Source of the DNA: Treponema sp.
GTDB lineage: Bacteria > Spirochaetota > Spirochaetia > Treponematales > Rectinemataceae
NCBI GenBank assembly: GCA_012516755.1
Contig: JAAYWE010000346.1
Coordinates: 1-7,709, forward strand
Reading direction: 5' to 3'
DNA length: 7,709 bases
Each line of letters starts with the position of its first letter. Within the stretch, counting starts at the first letter, position 1. Made by a program: the position numbers and the translations under genes. The notes beneath the pieces were generated by a model. It ran no database searches, was not told the DNA's origin, and saw nothing but the letters and a program-made list of their open reading frames with translations. Below are positions 1-6,369 of the stretch, piece after piece.

Positions 1-273
1 CTTGCCGGCTTCGGCAGCCTTCTTGATCCATTCGGCATGAAGATGATTGGGCAGTGGAATATAGACCGCATCTATTTCCGGGTCCTCAAGCAAAGCCTCG
101 TAGGATCCATACGAACGAGCAATTCCTAGCTCGCTTGCGGCCTGACCCGCTTTATCCAGGTCTCGCGATGCTATACCGAACATCTTTGTCAGTTTTGAGC
201 CTGAGAGTTGATGGTGCACCCTTAGCCTATAATGATTGGAAACCGAAAGAATCCCCAATCGAACAAAGTCCAT
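1..273 (-). CDS. Gfo/Idh/MocA family oxidoreductase, N-terminal part (runs off the left edge)
   Basis: This is the first 91 codons of an NAD(P)-dependent sugar or cyclitol dehydrogenase-type protein; the window cuts it at position 1. The start is the ATG at 273-271, preceded by an AGGAGG ribosome binding site (284-279). The reading begins MDFVRLGILSVSNHY, a beta-strand plus dinucleotide-binding turn. It continues with a GIASRD segment, the second Rossmann strand that usually contacts the cofactor ribose. Then come YGSYEALLEDPEIDAVYIPL and PNHLHAEW, the signature of the Gfo/Idh/MocA N-terminal domain. The EKP motif and the C-terminal substrate domain lie outside the window. The usual glycine-rich turn is altered: a serine follows GIL where a glycine is common. 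It sits 24 bp after the MFS gene on the same strand, so co-transcription and a role in oxidising an imported carbohydrate are plausible inferences. The substrate cannot be read from this part. Confidence 0.9.
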   Translation of the reverse strand, partial: MDFVRLGILSVSNHYRLRVHHQLSGSKLTKMFGIASRDLDKAGQAASELGIARSYGSYEALLEDPEIDAVYIPLPNHLHAEWIKKAAEAGK

Positions 274-278
274 ACCAA

Positions 279-284
279 CCTCCT
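279..284 (-). promoter_or_regulatory. Ribosome binding site of the oxidoreductase gene
   Basis: The minus strand reads AGGAGG here, with 5 nt (TTGGT) before the ATG at 273. It is the only consensus Shine-Dalgarno sequence seen before any gene of the window, and it fixes the start of the partial oxidoreductase. The 24-bp gap to the MFS stop codon has no room for a terminator, which supports one transcript. Confidence 0.8.
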
Positions 285-297
285 ATAACATACATTG

Positions 298-1482
298 CTA
301 TCTCACGGCCTTAAGTTCTTTCCTAAACCTCCAGAAGAGCAAAATGCTTGCCACCGCAAACAGCGTGTAGCTCGCAAATAGCCAGCGGTAGCCAAATATT
401 TCGACCACGGTTCCGCCCAAGGCGCTTCCGAGAAAGGCCGGCAGACCCATTCCTACACCCATATAGAGAGCCATGCCGGTAGTACGATCCGAAGGCGGCG
501 TCTTCAGATTGATGAATAGAATCGCCGCTGGCTGAAAAAGCCCATAGCAAATCGAATGGAGAAGCTGACCTAAAATCACGCCGATAGGTGTTGGAAAAAG
601 CGCATATATGAGAAGCCTTACCACAATGGCAACGGAAGATATCGCAATTGCCATCATAGGGCTTCTTCCCTGAATGAGTTTCCAGGACAGCACGATGAAT
701 GGAATTTCACATGCCGCCGACAGAGCCCACATGGAACCCACGGCATGCCAATTCAGTTCCTCCATGAGATACATCGAAAAAAAAGAGCTGATCGGAGCCA
801 TAGCTAGCCGCCCAAGCGCTATGACACCCAACCCCGCTAGATAAGTTGCATCGAGCCACTTGAACGAGAATTTGATCTTTTCCTTCCGTGCCTGCCCAGC
901 ACCAATCTCAGGCAAAGAAGGTATACTGAACAAGAACAAAAGCGCAAGAATTCCCAAGGGTATCGCCATGGTGCCCGTCGAGCTAGAATCGAATCCCGGA
1001 ATAGACTGAGCTATCAGCGCTGTAATAACGAAACCAGCCGAGCCAATTGCCCTAATAATGCCATAATTTGGCGCTTTTTCTCCTTTTTCTTCACTATACT
1101 CAATAGCCCTCAGAAGAGAAGTGTCCAGTACGGGTATCGGGGTCTTTATTCCTATGGAGAGCAGGGCAAGACTCAAGAGGGTAACCAATGGAAGTCGAAA
1201 AGGAGCTAGCAATGCAAGACCAACGAGAATCATTATCGCCGAAGCATATAGAAAAGGCTTGAGCTTTCCAAACCTGTCAGCAATCTGGCCAATGAATATC
1301 GGCCCCGTAATTCCCACGAGTTCGAAAAAACCAAGAAAGAAGCCAACCGTAGCAGGACTATATCCGAGCCTTCGCACCATTAGCTGCAGATAAGGCGATG
1401 AGATCCCGTACATCGCAAAGAGCATAAAGTAACCAAGTCCAAACCGCCGCGATATATTCTGTTGTTTTTCAAGCTCGTTCAT
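298..1482 (-). CDS. MFS transporter (12-TM, MFS_1_like / sugar or aromatic acid:H+ symporter type)
   Basis: This 394-residue protein has the length and hydrophobic pattern of a 12-helix major facilitator superfamily permease of the inner membrane. After a short polar N-terminus, TM1 starts near residue 14. The loop between TM2 and TM3 carries MFS motif A, GQIADRFGKLK (65-75). A PxxxD element lies near 115-120, and YGIIRAIGSAGF (140-151) resembles the YGxxRxxGSxGF motif of the 3-phenylpropionate (HcaT)/LacY-like branch (MFS_1_like). A basic, non-hydrophobic stretch at about 198-208 fits the central loop between the two six-helix halves, and the C-terminus is short and basic. The start is the ATG at 1482-1480. 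No good Shine-Dalgarno precedes it, but a downstream start would remove TM1. It is the first gene of a minus-strand pair with the oxidoreductase, which suggests proton-coupled uptake of a sugar or related small molecule. The substrate is unknown. Confidence 0.88.
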   Translation of the reverse strand: MNELEKQQNISRRFGLGYFMLFAMYGISSPYLQLMVRRLGYSPATVGFFLGFFELVGITGPIFIGQIADRFGKLKPFLYASAIMILVGLALLAPFRLPLVTLLSLALLSIGIKTPIPVLDTSLLRAIEYSEEKGEKAPNYGIIRAIGSAGFVITALIAQSIPGFDSSSTGTMAIPLGILALLFLFSIPSLPEIGAGQARKEKIKFSFKWLDATYLAGLGVIALGRLAMAPISSFFSMYLMEELNWHAVGSMWALSAACEIPFIVLSWKLIQGRSPMMAIAISSVAIVVRLLIYALFPTPIGVILGQLLHSICYGLFQPAAILFINLKTPPSDRTTGMALYMGVGMGLPAFLGSALGGTVVEIFGYRWLFASYTLFAVASILLFWRFRKELKAVR

Positions 1483-1493
1483 AACTACTTGAA

Positions 1494-1522
1494 AGAATAG
1501 GGTTAAGGGAGAGATGCGTCAA
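1494..1522 (-). promoter_or_regulatory. Candidate sigma70 promoter for the MFS/oxidoreductase operon
   Basis: On the minus strand, TTGACG (1522-1517, 5 of 6 matches to the -35 consensus) is followed after exactly 17 bp by TATTCT (1499-1494, 4 of 6 matches to the -10 consensus). A start 6-8 nt past the -10 box would leave a leader of only about 4-6 nt before the ATG at 1482. This is a motif match in an 80-bp divergent spacer and is not experimental evidence. Confidence 0.45.
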
Positions 1523-1526
1523 CATT

Positions 1527-1539
1527 TATTGCAACAATA
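1527..1539. repeat. Small inverted repeat in the divergent promoter region (possible operator)
   Basis: TATTG and CAATA form a perfect 5-bp inverted repeat around a CAA centre. It overlaps the candidate plus-strand -35 box and lies 4 bp from the candidate minus-strand -35 box, a place where one regulator could affect both promoters. The arms are short, so chance is a real alternative. Confidence 0.2.
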
Positions 1540-1557
1540 CCAAGGAACATGTAGAAT
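1529..1557 (+). promoter_or_regulatory. Candidate sigma70 promoter for the polysaccharide operon
   Basis: TTGCAA (1529-1534, 4 of 6 matches to the -35 consensus) and TAGAAT (1552-1557, 5 of 6 matches to the -10 consensus) are separated by 17 bp. Initiation 7-9 nt after the -10 box would fall around 1564-1566, on the proposed wbaP start codon, giving a leaderless or nearly leaderless message. The call rests on the motif match and on this being the only gap upstream of the operon. Confidence 0.4.
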
Positions 1558-1565
1558 AATGATTG

Positions 1566-3014
1566 ATGGAAATGCCTATCATAAGTCTTTTGCATGCTCA
1601 TTGCCCTTCTAATCAAAAGACCAAGAAATTGCTTATGATAGCTGGACTCCTCCTGGGTGATCTTTTTGCAGTCATGGCAAGTTTTTGTTCAGGCTTTTTC
1701 CTGGAAAACCTAATCGATATAGAAGGGATCAATTTTAAATCATTTGTCACTTATTGGCCTTATCTTCCCGCATTTATAGTCATGTTATCGCTTCTCAATC
1801 TCTATCCCGGAATTACTCTTTCCACACCAGAAAAGCTAAGGCGTTTTACTGTTGCATCGTTCCTTGCTCATGCAGGCATTATCCTGTCCTTGTTTATTGG
1901 AGCCAAAAGATTTGACCAATATCAGACGGCGTTTTTATTTTCCTGGGTCTTCAGTATTCCCCTTTTCTTTTATTGCAGGACTGTATCGGAATCGTTGCTT
2001 GTAAGGTATAGATTGTGGGGAATTCCTGCCGTCATATTTGGAGCGGGAAAAACGGGCAAGCTCGTGGTCGATCGACTTCTCGATAATCTCAAGATTGGCT
2101 ATATTCCAGTGCTGTTGCTCGATGACAACCCTCTCCTTGCCGGTGAATATCGTGGTGTTCCCATTGTTACCGGTACTAACTATGGTTCTTTTATTGCGTC
2201 TTCCGGAGAGGTGCAGACTGCCATTATAGCAATGCCGGGGGTGGAACATAAGCGTTTGACCGAAATCATAGTCCGACAAGCCATGGGATTCCGCCGCTAT
2301 TTAATTATCCCAGATGTCATCGGTATCTCGAGCCTGTGGATGGCGGTCCAGGATCTTAATGGAATCTTGGGCTTATTCACAGATCAGGAGCTTCTCGAGC
2401 CTCGAAATATTGCTATCAAGCGCCTTTTGGATATCGTACTCAGTGTTATTGGCATGATATTGCTTTCTCCTTTTTTTATCGTTATTGCGCTTTTGATTAA
2501 GCTCGATTCTCCGGGTCCGATATTCTATAGCCACCATAGGCTAGGCAAAAACGGCAAGCCGATTGAAATATTGAAATTCCGCTCAATGTATACCAATTCC
2601 GCTCAAATGCTTGAAACCTTGCTGCGGGACAATCCGGAATTGCAGACAGAATGGCAAGCTAATTTCAAGCTAAAAAACGATCCTCGTATAACTCGGGTTG
2701 GTGCTTTTTTGCGAAAGACAAGTCTGGATGAGTTGCCGCAACTATGGAACATCCTAAAGGGCGATCTCAGTCTGGTTGGTCCCAGACCCATCATTGATAA
2801 CGAAGTGGAAAAATATGGGGACAACTATTGGCTACTCTCCAAGGTCAAGCCCGGGCTGTCGGGTTTATGGCAGGTATCCGGTCGTTCCGAGACCGACTAT
2901 GAGCAGAGAGTTGCCCTGGATGTATACTATATTCAGAGCTGGTCGCTCTGGCTCGATCTCTATATTCTCCTCAAAACAATTGTGGTAGTGCTCAAAGGTG
3001 ATGGTGCATATTAA
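1566..3014 (+). CDS. wbaP: Undecaprenyl-phosphate sugar (galactose-type) phosphotransferase, WbaP family
   Basis: This is a polyprenyl-phosphate hexose-1-phosphate transferase of the long polytopic type. It moves a sugar-1-phosphate from a UDP-sugar to undecaprenyl phosphate at the inner membrane, the first step of repeat-unit assembly. Positions below count from the TTG at 1563. Hydrophobic segments fill about 23-145. A cytoplasmic Rossmann-like domain follows with FGAGKTGK (159-166). The catalytic C-terminal domain has its membrane re-entrant segment after KRLLD (286-290), then KFRSM (338-342), a DELPQ motif (389-393) holding the conserved Asp-Glu dyad, VGPRP (405-409) and PGLSGLWQVSGRS (430-442). 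The ending KGDGAY and the insert before DELPQ are typical of WbaP. Length (about 482) is normal. The start is uncertain: TTG 1563, ATG 1566 and ATG 1572 are in frame, none with a good Shine-Dalgarno; I chose ATG 1566. Galactose specificity is family-based and not shown here; other sugars are possible. Confidence 0.92.
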   Translation: MEMPIISLLHAHCPSNQKTKKLLMIAGLLLGDLFAVMASFCSGFFLENLIDIEGINFKSFVTYWPYLPAFIVMLSLLNLYPGITLSTPEKLRRFTVASFLAHAGIILSLFIGAKRFDQYQTAFLFSWVFSIPLFFYCRTVSESLLVRYRLWGIPAVIFGAGKTGKLVVDRLLDNLKIGYIPVLLLDDNPLLAGEYRGVPIVTGTNYGSFIASSGEVQTAIIAMPGVEHKRLTEIIVRQAMGFRRYLIIPDVIGISSLWMAVQDLNGILGLFTDQELLEPRNIAIKRLLDIVLSVIGMILLSPFFIVIALLIKLDSPGPIFYSHHRLGKNGKPIEILKFRSMYTNSAQMLETLLRDNPELQTEWQANFKLKNDPRITRVGAFLRKTSLDELPQLWNILKGDLSLVGPRPIIDNEVEKYGDNYWLLSKVKPGLSGLWQVSGRSETDYEQRVALDVYYIQSWSLWLDLYILLKTIVVVLKGDGAY

Positions 3015-3825
3015 ATTCTCGAAGGTCAGAATATTTTTCTTTATAATTCTTATTCTTGTTGCAGCTGGGATAGTGTATGCAGATAGCAAGCCTTCGCTAA
3101 AGGATGTTTTGCCCGGGCTTACAAACGATGAGATGCGGAATCTTCTGGCAAGTAATCTTCTTATAGAAGATTATGCAAAGGATGGTTCCTCTCGATTTTT
3201 GCCCTCCGATCAGATTGCCATGACCCTGGGGGAAAGTCTAGCAGATCGAAAAGATGGAAATAAATATGAGACCGCATATCTAATCAATGATATCCGTTTT
3301 TCTGGTAATGATAAGCTCATGTTTTTTAATAAGCTCGCACAAATCAATACTCTATCAGGAATTATGTATTATTCTGAAACAAGAGGCAAGGACACTATCT
3401 TATTCGATAATGTCTATATCGTCGATGCTCCGGGATCGAAAACTCCGCAGCAGCCAAGATTCTTTTCTCAAATTCCTGAGCGGCTGAGTCTTTTTGTACA
3501 TATAAAAGATGTCAATTTTGGATCGATCTGGTTTTCCATTTCGCTTTTCGAGAAGGAAAATGTTTTCTTTTTCCTGATCGAAAATGTGCAGCCCATGGGA
3601 ATAGGCCCTATACGCGCCTTTGATAAAGGAGATTTTCGAATCGCGTTTTCTTTCAAGGAGATTCAGGAAGGTCTTCTTGTTAGCAGTGTGAGTTATTTCA
3701 ATCCAAGACGATTGGCTTCCACTTTTGTGGATGTTTTCTCCGCAGCAGAAAAGAGAATTAGGGCTATTAGCAGTTGGATAGCAGCACAAGCTATCGAGGC
3801 TCAGAATACTCCGGGGCATCGATGA
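3001..3825 (+). CDS. Secreted protein of unknown function in the polysaccharide operon
   Basis: I do not recognise this 274-residue protein with confidence; it may belong to an uncharacterised family of secreted spirochaete proteins, possibly DUF6675, but that is from memory and weak. It has a clear Sec signal peptide: basic residues K5, K8 and R10, a hydrophobic core at about 11-25, and a VYA|DS cleavage site after residue 27. There is no lipobox, and the whole protein has no cysteine. The mature part is about 247 residues, with mixed helices near the start (LTNDEMRNLLASNLL), strand-like alternating segments in the middle (for example SLFVHIKD, VFFFLIENV) and a probable amphipathic helix at 238-267. 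Three start codons lie in tandem in frame (GTG 2998, ATG 3001, GTG 3004) next to AAAGGTGAT; ATG is my choice. It overlaps wbaP by 14 nt and the flippase start by 4 nt (ATGA), so it is translationally embedded in the operon. A periplasmic or surface role tied to the glycan is an inference. Confidence 0.85.
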   Translation: MVHIKFSKVRIFFFIILILVAAGIVYADSKPSLKDVLPGLTNDEMRNLLASNLLIEDYAKDGSSRFLPSDQIAMTLGESLADRKDGNKYETAYLINDIRFSGNDKLMFFNKLAQINTLSGIMYYSETRGKDTILFDNVYIVDAPGSKTPQQPRFFSQIPERLSLFVHIKDVNFGSIWFSISLFEKENVFFFLIENVQPMGIGPIRAFDKGDFRIAFSFKEIQEGLLVSSVSYFNPRRLASTFVDVFSAAEKRIRAISSWIAAQAIEAQNTPGHR

Positions 3826-5282
3826 GTACTGAGTTGCATGAATCTAAGCCTTCGATAATAAGCAATTTTCTTTTTTCGACTCTTAGTACTTTCTTGACCA
3901 TACTCATTCCCCTTCTCACCTATCCCTATGTAGCGAGAATTCTTGGGCCCGAAAATCTCGGCCGCACAGGAATTGCTTCCTCATTTACAAATTATTTCAT
4001 TGCAGCAGCGCAAATTGGGCTTCCTGTCTACGGCGTGAGGCTCGTGGCTCAGCGTAGATCCGACAAAAAAGCACTCGAGAGATCTGTTTCGGAGCTTGTT
4101 CAGCTTTCGATAGCTTCTTCTTTTTTGGCTATATTGGCTTTTTCTATCGCTGTAATGGCCATTCCAAAATATAGAAGCGAATGGAATCTTTTTTTAGTAT
4201 TCGGATTGACTATAATGACTTCCGCCATGAATATGGATTGGCTATTTCAAGGTATGGAACGCTTCAGATATATCGGCGTTCGCAATGCAATTCTCCAGGT
4301 TCCATTCGTGGTTTCACTCTTTCTCTTTGTACGCAAGGCTTCGGACTATATCGTTTATGCGTTTTTGTTCTTCGCTGTTGGATTTGCTACAATGATAATA
4401 AATTATGCTGTGGCGCGTAAAAATATCAAGCTTGGATTCAAAAACCTTTCCCCTCTTAAGCATCTTGGTTCAATCTTAGTGATTACGCTTTTTTCATTTC
4501 TTGTAACAGCCTATACAAACTTAGATTTCTTGTTTTTGAGCTTGTTTTCACGGATTGAGGAGGCAGGATTCTATAGCATCTCTATTCGGATTGCCAGAAT
4601 TGTCATTGCATTTATGGCAACGCTTAGCACGGTGCTCATGCCCCGCCTTTCGACGCTTGCAGAAACGGATAAAGAAGAGAGCACAAGGCTTTTGCAGAAT
4701 TCTTTCTCGGCAATAGCATTATTTGTAATTCCGGCAGCTTTCGGACTTGTAGCAATTGCCGATGATTTGATAAAAGTATTTGCCGGAGCTCAATTTACAC
4801 CTGCAGCAACTTCGATGCGAATAACGGCGTGGATCATACCGATAGTGGCATTCTCGAATGCGCTTCAGATGCAAATATTGATACCACAGCAGAAAGAAAA
4901 GTCTATGCTGGTTTCTTTCAGCATCGGGATATTAGTGACCGGCCTTGTGCTGTGCTTTACGGTAAAGCCCTTTGGCCAGGCCGGCGCAGCCATGGGCATG
5001 TTGGCGGGAGAGGCATCGGTCCTTGTCGCGCATGCATACTTCTGTGGGAGAAAGGCGATTCTTACGATTTTTGCTCGAAAAAGATTATTCCATTATCTTG
5101 CGGGAGGAGTGCTCTGTGGGCTCGTTGCCTATTGCATAAGTCAATTGTCAGGAGTAATGCTTATTGCAAGGCTCATCTTAGCCATTGCTATAAGTGCGTT
5201 TTTCTATTTTATATTTCTTCTCGTAGTCAAGGATGATTTCGCGATCCTGATCATAAAAGGTCGACATAAGAATACTGGATAG
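3822..5282 (+). CDS. wzx: Wzx-type polysaccharide repeat-unit flippase (MATE/MOP superfamily, RfbX-like)
   Basis: This 486-residue, highly hydrophobic protein has the pattern of a 12-14 helix MOP-superfamily exporter that flips undecaprenyl-diphosphate-linked oligosaccharides across the inner membrane. The N-terminus carries the family pattern LTYPYVARILGPENLG (32-47) in the first helix pair. DWLFQGME (139-146) matches the conserved region after TM4 in Wzx/RfbX proteins. The second half repeats the fold, with a typical loop containing FAGAQFTPAA, and the protein ends in a short basic tail. I place the start at the ATG at 3822, inside the ATGA overlap with the stop of the upstream gene; an in-frame TTG at 3774 would add 16 polar residues inside the upstream gene and is less likely. 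No strong Shine-Dalgarno is present (GGGG at 3813-3816), consistent with coupled translation. The stop is 2 nt before the next start. The transported glycan cannot be told from sequence. Confidence 0.92.
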   Translation: MSTELHESKPSIISNFLFSTLSTFLTILIPLLTYPYVARILGPENLGRTGIASSFTNYFIAAAQIGLPVYGVRLVAQRRSDKKALERSVSELVQLSIASSFLAILAFSIAVMAIPKYRSEWNLFLVFGLTIMTSAMNMDWLFQGMERFRYIGVRNAILQVPFVVSLFLFVRKASDYIVYAFLFFAVGFATMIINYAVARKNIKLGFKNLSPLKHLGSILVITLFSFLVTAYTNLDFLFLSLFSRIEEAGFYSISIRIARIVIAFMATLSTVLMPRLSTLAETDKEESTRLLQNSFSAIALFVIPAAFGLVAIADDLIKVFAGAQFTPAATSMRITAWIIPIVAFSNALQMQILIPQQKEKSMLVSFSIGILVTGLVLCFTVKPFGQAGAAMGMLAGEASVLVAHAYFCGRKAILTIFARKRLFHYLAGGVLCGLVAYCISQLSGVMLIARLILAIAISAFFYFIFLLVVKDDFAILIIKGRHKNTG

Positions 5283-5284
5283 AT

Positions 5285-6340
5285 ATGGGGAAGACCTTGA
5301 ACTTTGAGCAAAATAGTGGAAAATTTCAATCCGCTCACGGACTTAGGTCTCGAAAGATAAGAATCATCTCTCCAAATGGGCTCTCCGACGCGGGAGGAGT
5401 AGAGCGAGTTATGCTATATGCATATCGTGCGCTTTCGGAACATGGCTTTCGAGTCGACATAATTGATCAAAAAGACTTGTCTGGCAGCAATATCGGTCGA
5501 TTCTTCTCGTTTTTCAAGACAGGACCATTAGATTTTTTGGCGCAATCCTTTGGATTGTCCATACTTGCTAATAGAGAGCATCGGTCGGGTTCTTTCATAA
5601 TAAATAATGGCTATTCCGCCTTTTTTGCAAAATCAGATATTCTTTTTTGCCATAGATATATTCGAGGTGCACGCTTGGCACAGTACAGAGTGCGCTCGGA
5701 ACAACAGCCGTCGAGCTTATCTGAGCGCAGGGCGCAGATCGATGGTCATAAAACCAGCAGGATTACAAGGCTCATCGGAAGTTTGAAGATTTTCTTGTAT
5801 GGACCCGATGAGATTGCCGAAATGATTGCCGGGCATCGCTCGCATATCATCTTAGCGGTATCAGAACATTCGCAGAGGGAGTGGCAGCGCTATTATCGCC
5901 TTTCATCCAGCAAGTTCAAAAAACTCCCAAATTCCGTGGATACAGAACATTTCCAGCCTGATCTAGAATCCCACAAACAACAATCTTCGAGACAATCTCG
6001 GATTGCGCTGAGGATTCTCTTTATTGGATCGCTTACATATCTCAAAGGCCTGGACAGGCTCGGCGCGACTATTGAAAAAGCGCGACAAACCGCAAAGAAC
6101 TGGGAATTCATAATCGCAACTCCTTCATCCTTCAATACAGAAAAGTTTGCCTCTAAACAAAATGTTACTATTCGCAAGGGCGTGAGCTTTGCTGAATTAC
6201 CCGATCTATATCGTTCTTGTGATGTCATGTATTTTCCTTCGATATACGAAGGCTTCGAAATGGTCACGCTGGAAGCCCTCTCTTCGGGATTGCCGGTAGT
6301 GGGCACGGATGTGGAATTTCAACATGGTCGCAGAAGCTGA
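5285..6340 (+). CDS. GT-B glycosyltransferase (family 4-like), C-terminus disrupted
   Basis: This retaining-type glycosyltransferase probably adds a sugar to the lipid-linked repeat unit in the cytoplasm. The N-terminal Rossmann domain begins at KIRIIS (24-29), followed by the acceptor-side glycine loop GGVERVM (37-43). The linker has AVSEHSQREW and PNSVDTEHF, the usual junction before the donor-binding domain. That domain begins at ILFIGSLTYLKG (K254, G255 are the common phosphate-contacting positions) and contains EGFEMVTLE (322-330), the E-x7-E nucleotide-sugar motif, then GLPVVGTDV (to 343). The reading frame then diverges into EFQHGRRS and stops at 351. Family 4 proteins usually continue about 60-80 residues past this point, with a closing helix that packs on the N-terminal domain. 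A matching helix exists in another frame just downstream (see 6313-6369). The protein as read may be inactive or altered. The start codon lies 2 nt after the wzx stop. Confidence 0.85.
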   Translation: MGKTLNFEQNSGKFQSAHGLRSRKIRIISPNGLSDAGGVERVMLYAYRALSEHGFRVDIIDQKDLSGSNIGRFFSFFKTGPLDFLAQSFGLSILANREHRSGSFIINNGYSAFFAKSDILFCHRYIRGARLAQYRVRSEQQPSSLSERRAQIDGHKTSRITRLIGSLKIFLYGPDEIAEMIAGHRSHIILAVSEHSQREWQRYYRLSSSKFKKLPNSVDTEHFQPDLESHKQQSSRQSRIALRILFIGSLTYLKGLDRLGATIEKARQTAKNWEFIIATPSSFNTEKFASKQNVTIRKGVSFAELPDLYRSCDVMYFPSIYEGFEMVTLEALSSGLPVVGTDVEFQHGRRS

Positions 6341-6369
6341 TAGAGATTCTGGAAGCATACCATGATTGA
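6313..6369 (+). pseudogene. Out-of-frame C-terminal remnant of the GT-B glycosyltransferase
   Basis: In the frame offset by -1 from the upstream glycosyltransferase, positions 6313-6369 read GISTWSQKLIEILEAYHD and stop. W-x-x-K-L-x-E-I-L-E is typical of the final helix of GT4 enzymes, and GTDV-GIS would join naturally to the upstream GTDV if one base were restored around 6311-6314 (a G run) or 6317-6319 (a T run). Even then, the roughly 50-60 residues usually found between GTDV and this helix are absent. The stop at 6367-6369 overlaps the next gene's ATG (6362) by 8 nt, in keeping with the overlapping junctions elsewhere. A frameshift plus internal deletion, or an assembly collapse, explains this best; a chance resemblance is possible because the segment is short. 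Confidence 0.5.

Noticed and set aside
54..314. Plus-strand open frame of 86 codons
   Set aside because: It lies opposite the oxidoreductase start and the MFS stop, both of which have clear protein similarity on the minus strand; its own product has no recognisable features.
1121..1393. Plus-strand open frame of 90 codons inside the MFS gene
   Set aside because: It is antisense to the transporter, including its motif A region, and has a basic, low-information product, so it is a shadow frame.
1935..2279. Minus-strand open frame of 114 codons within wbaP
   Set aside because: It is antisense to the Rossmann-like domain of wbaP, with no upstream ribosome binding site noticed and no family resemblance.
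3400..3819. Minus-strand open frame of 139 codons opposite the secreted protein gene
   Set aside because: I considered it because the sense gene has no assigned function, but the sense frame has a signal peptide and overlapping operon junctions while the antisense product looks random and has no signal.
3774..3821. Upstream TTG start for the flippase, adding 16 residues
   Set aside because: The added residues are polar, overlap the preceding gene by 52 nt and lack a ribosome binding site; the ATG at 3822 in an ATGA overlap is the better start.
5893..6306. Minus-strand open frame of 137 codons opposite the GT-B glycosyltransferase
   Set aside because: The plus strand encodes the donor-binding domain with E-x7-E here; the antisense frame shows no motif.
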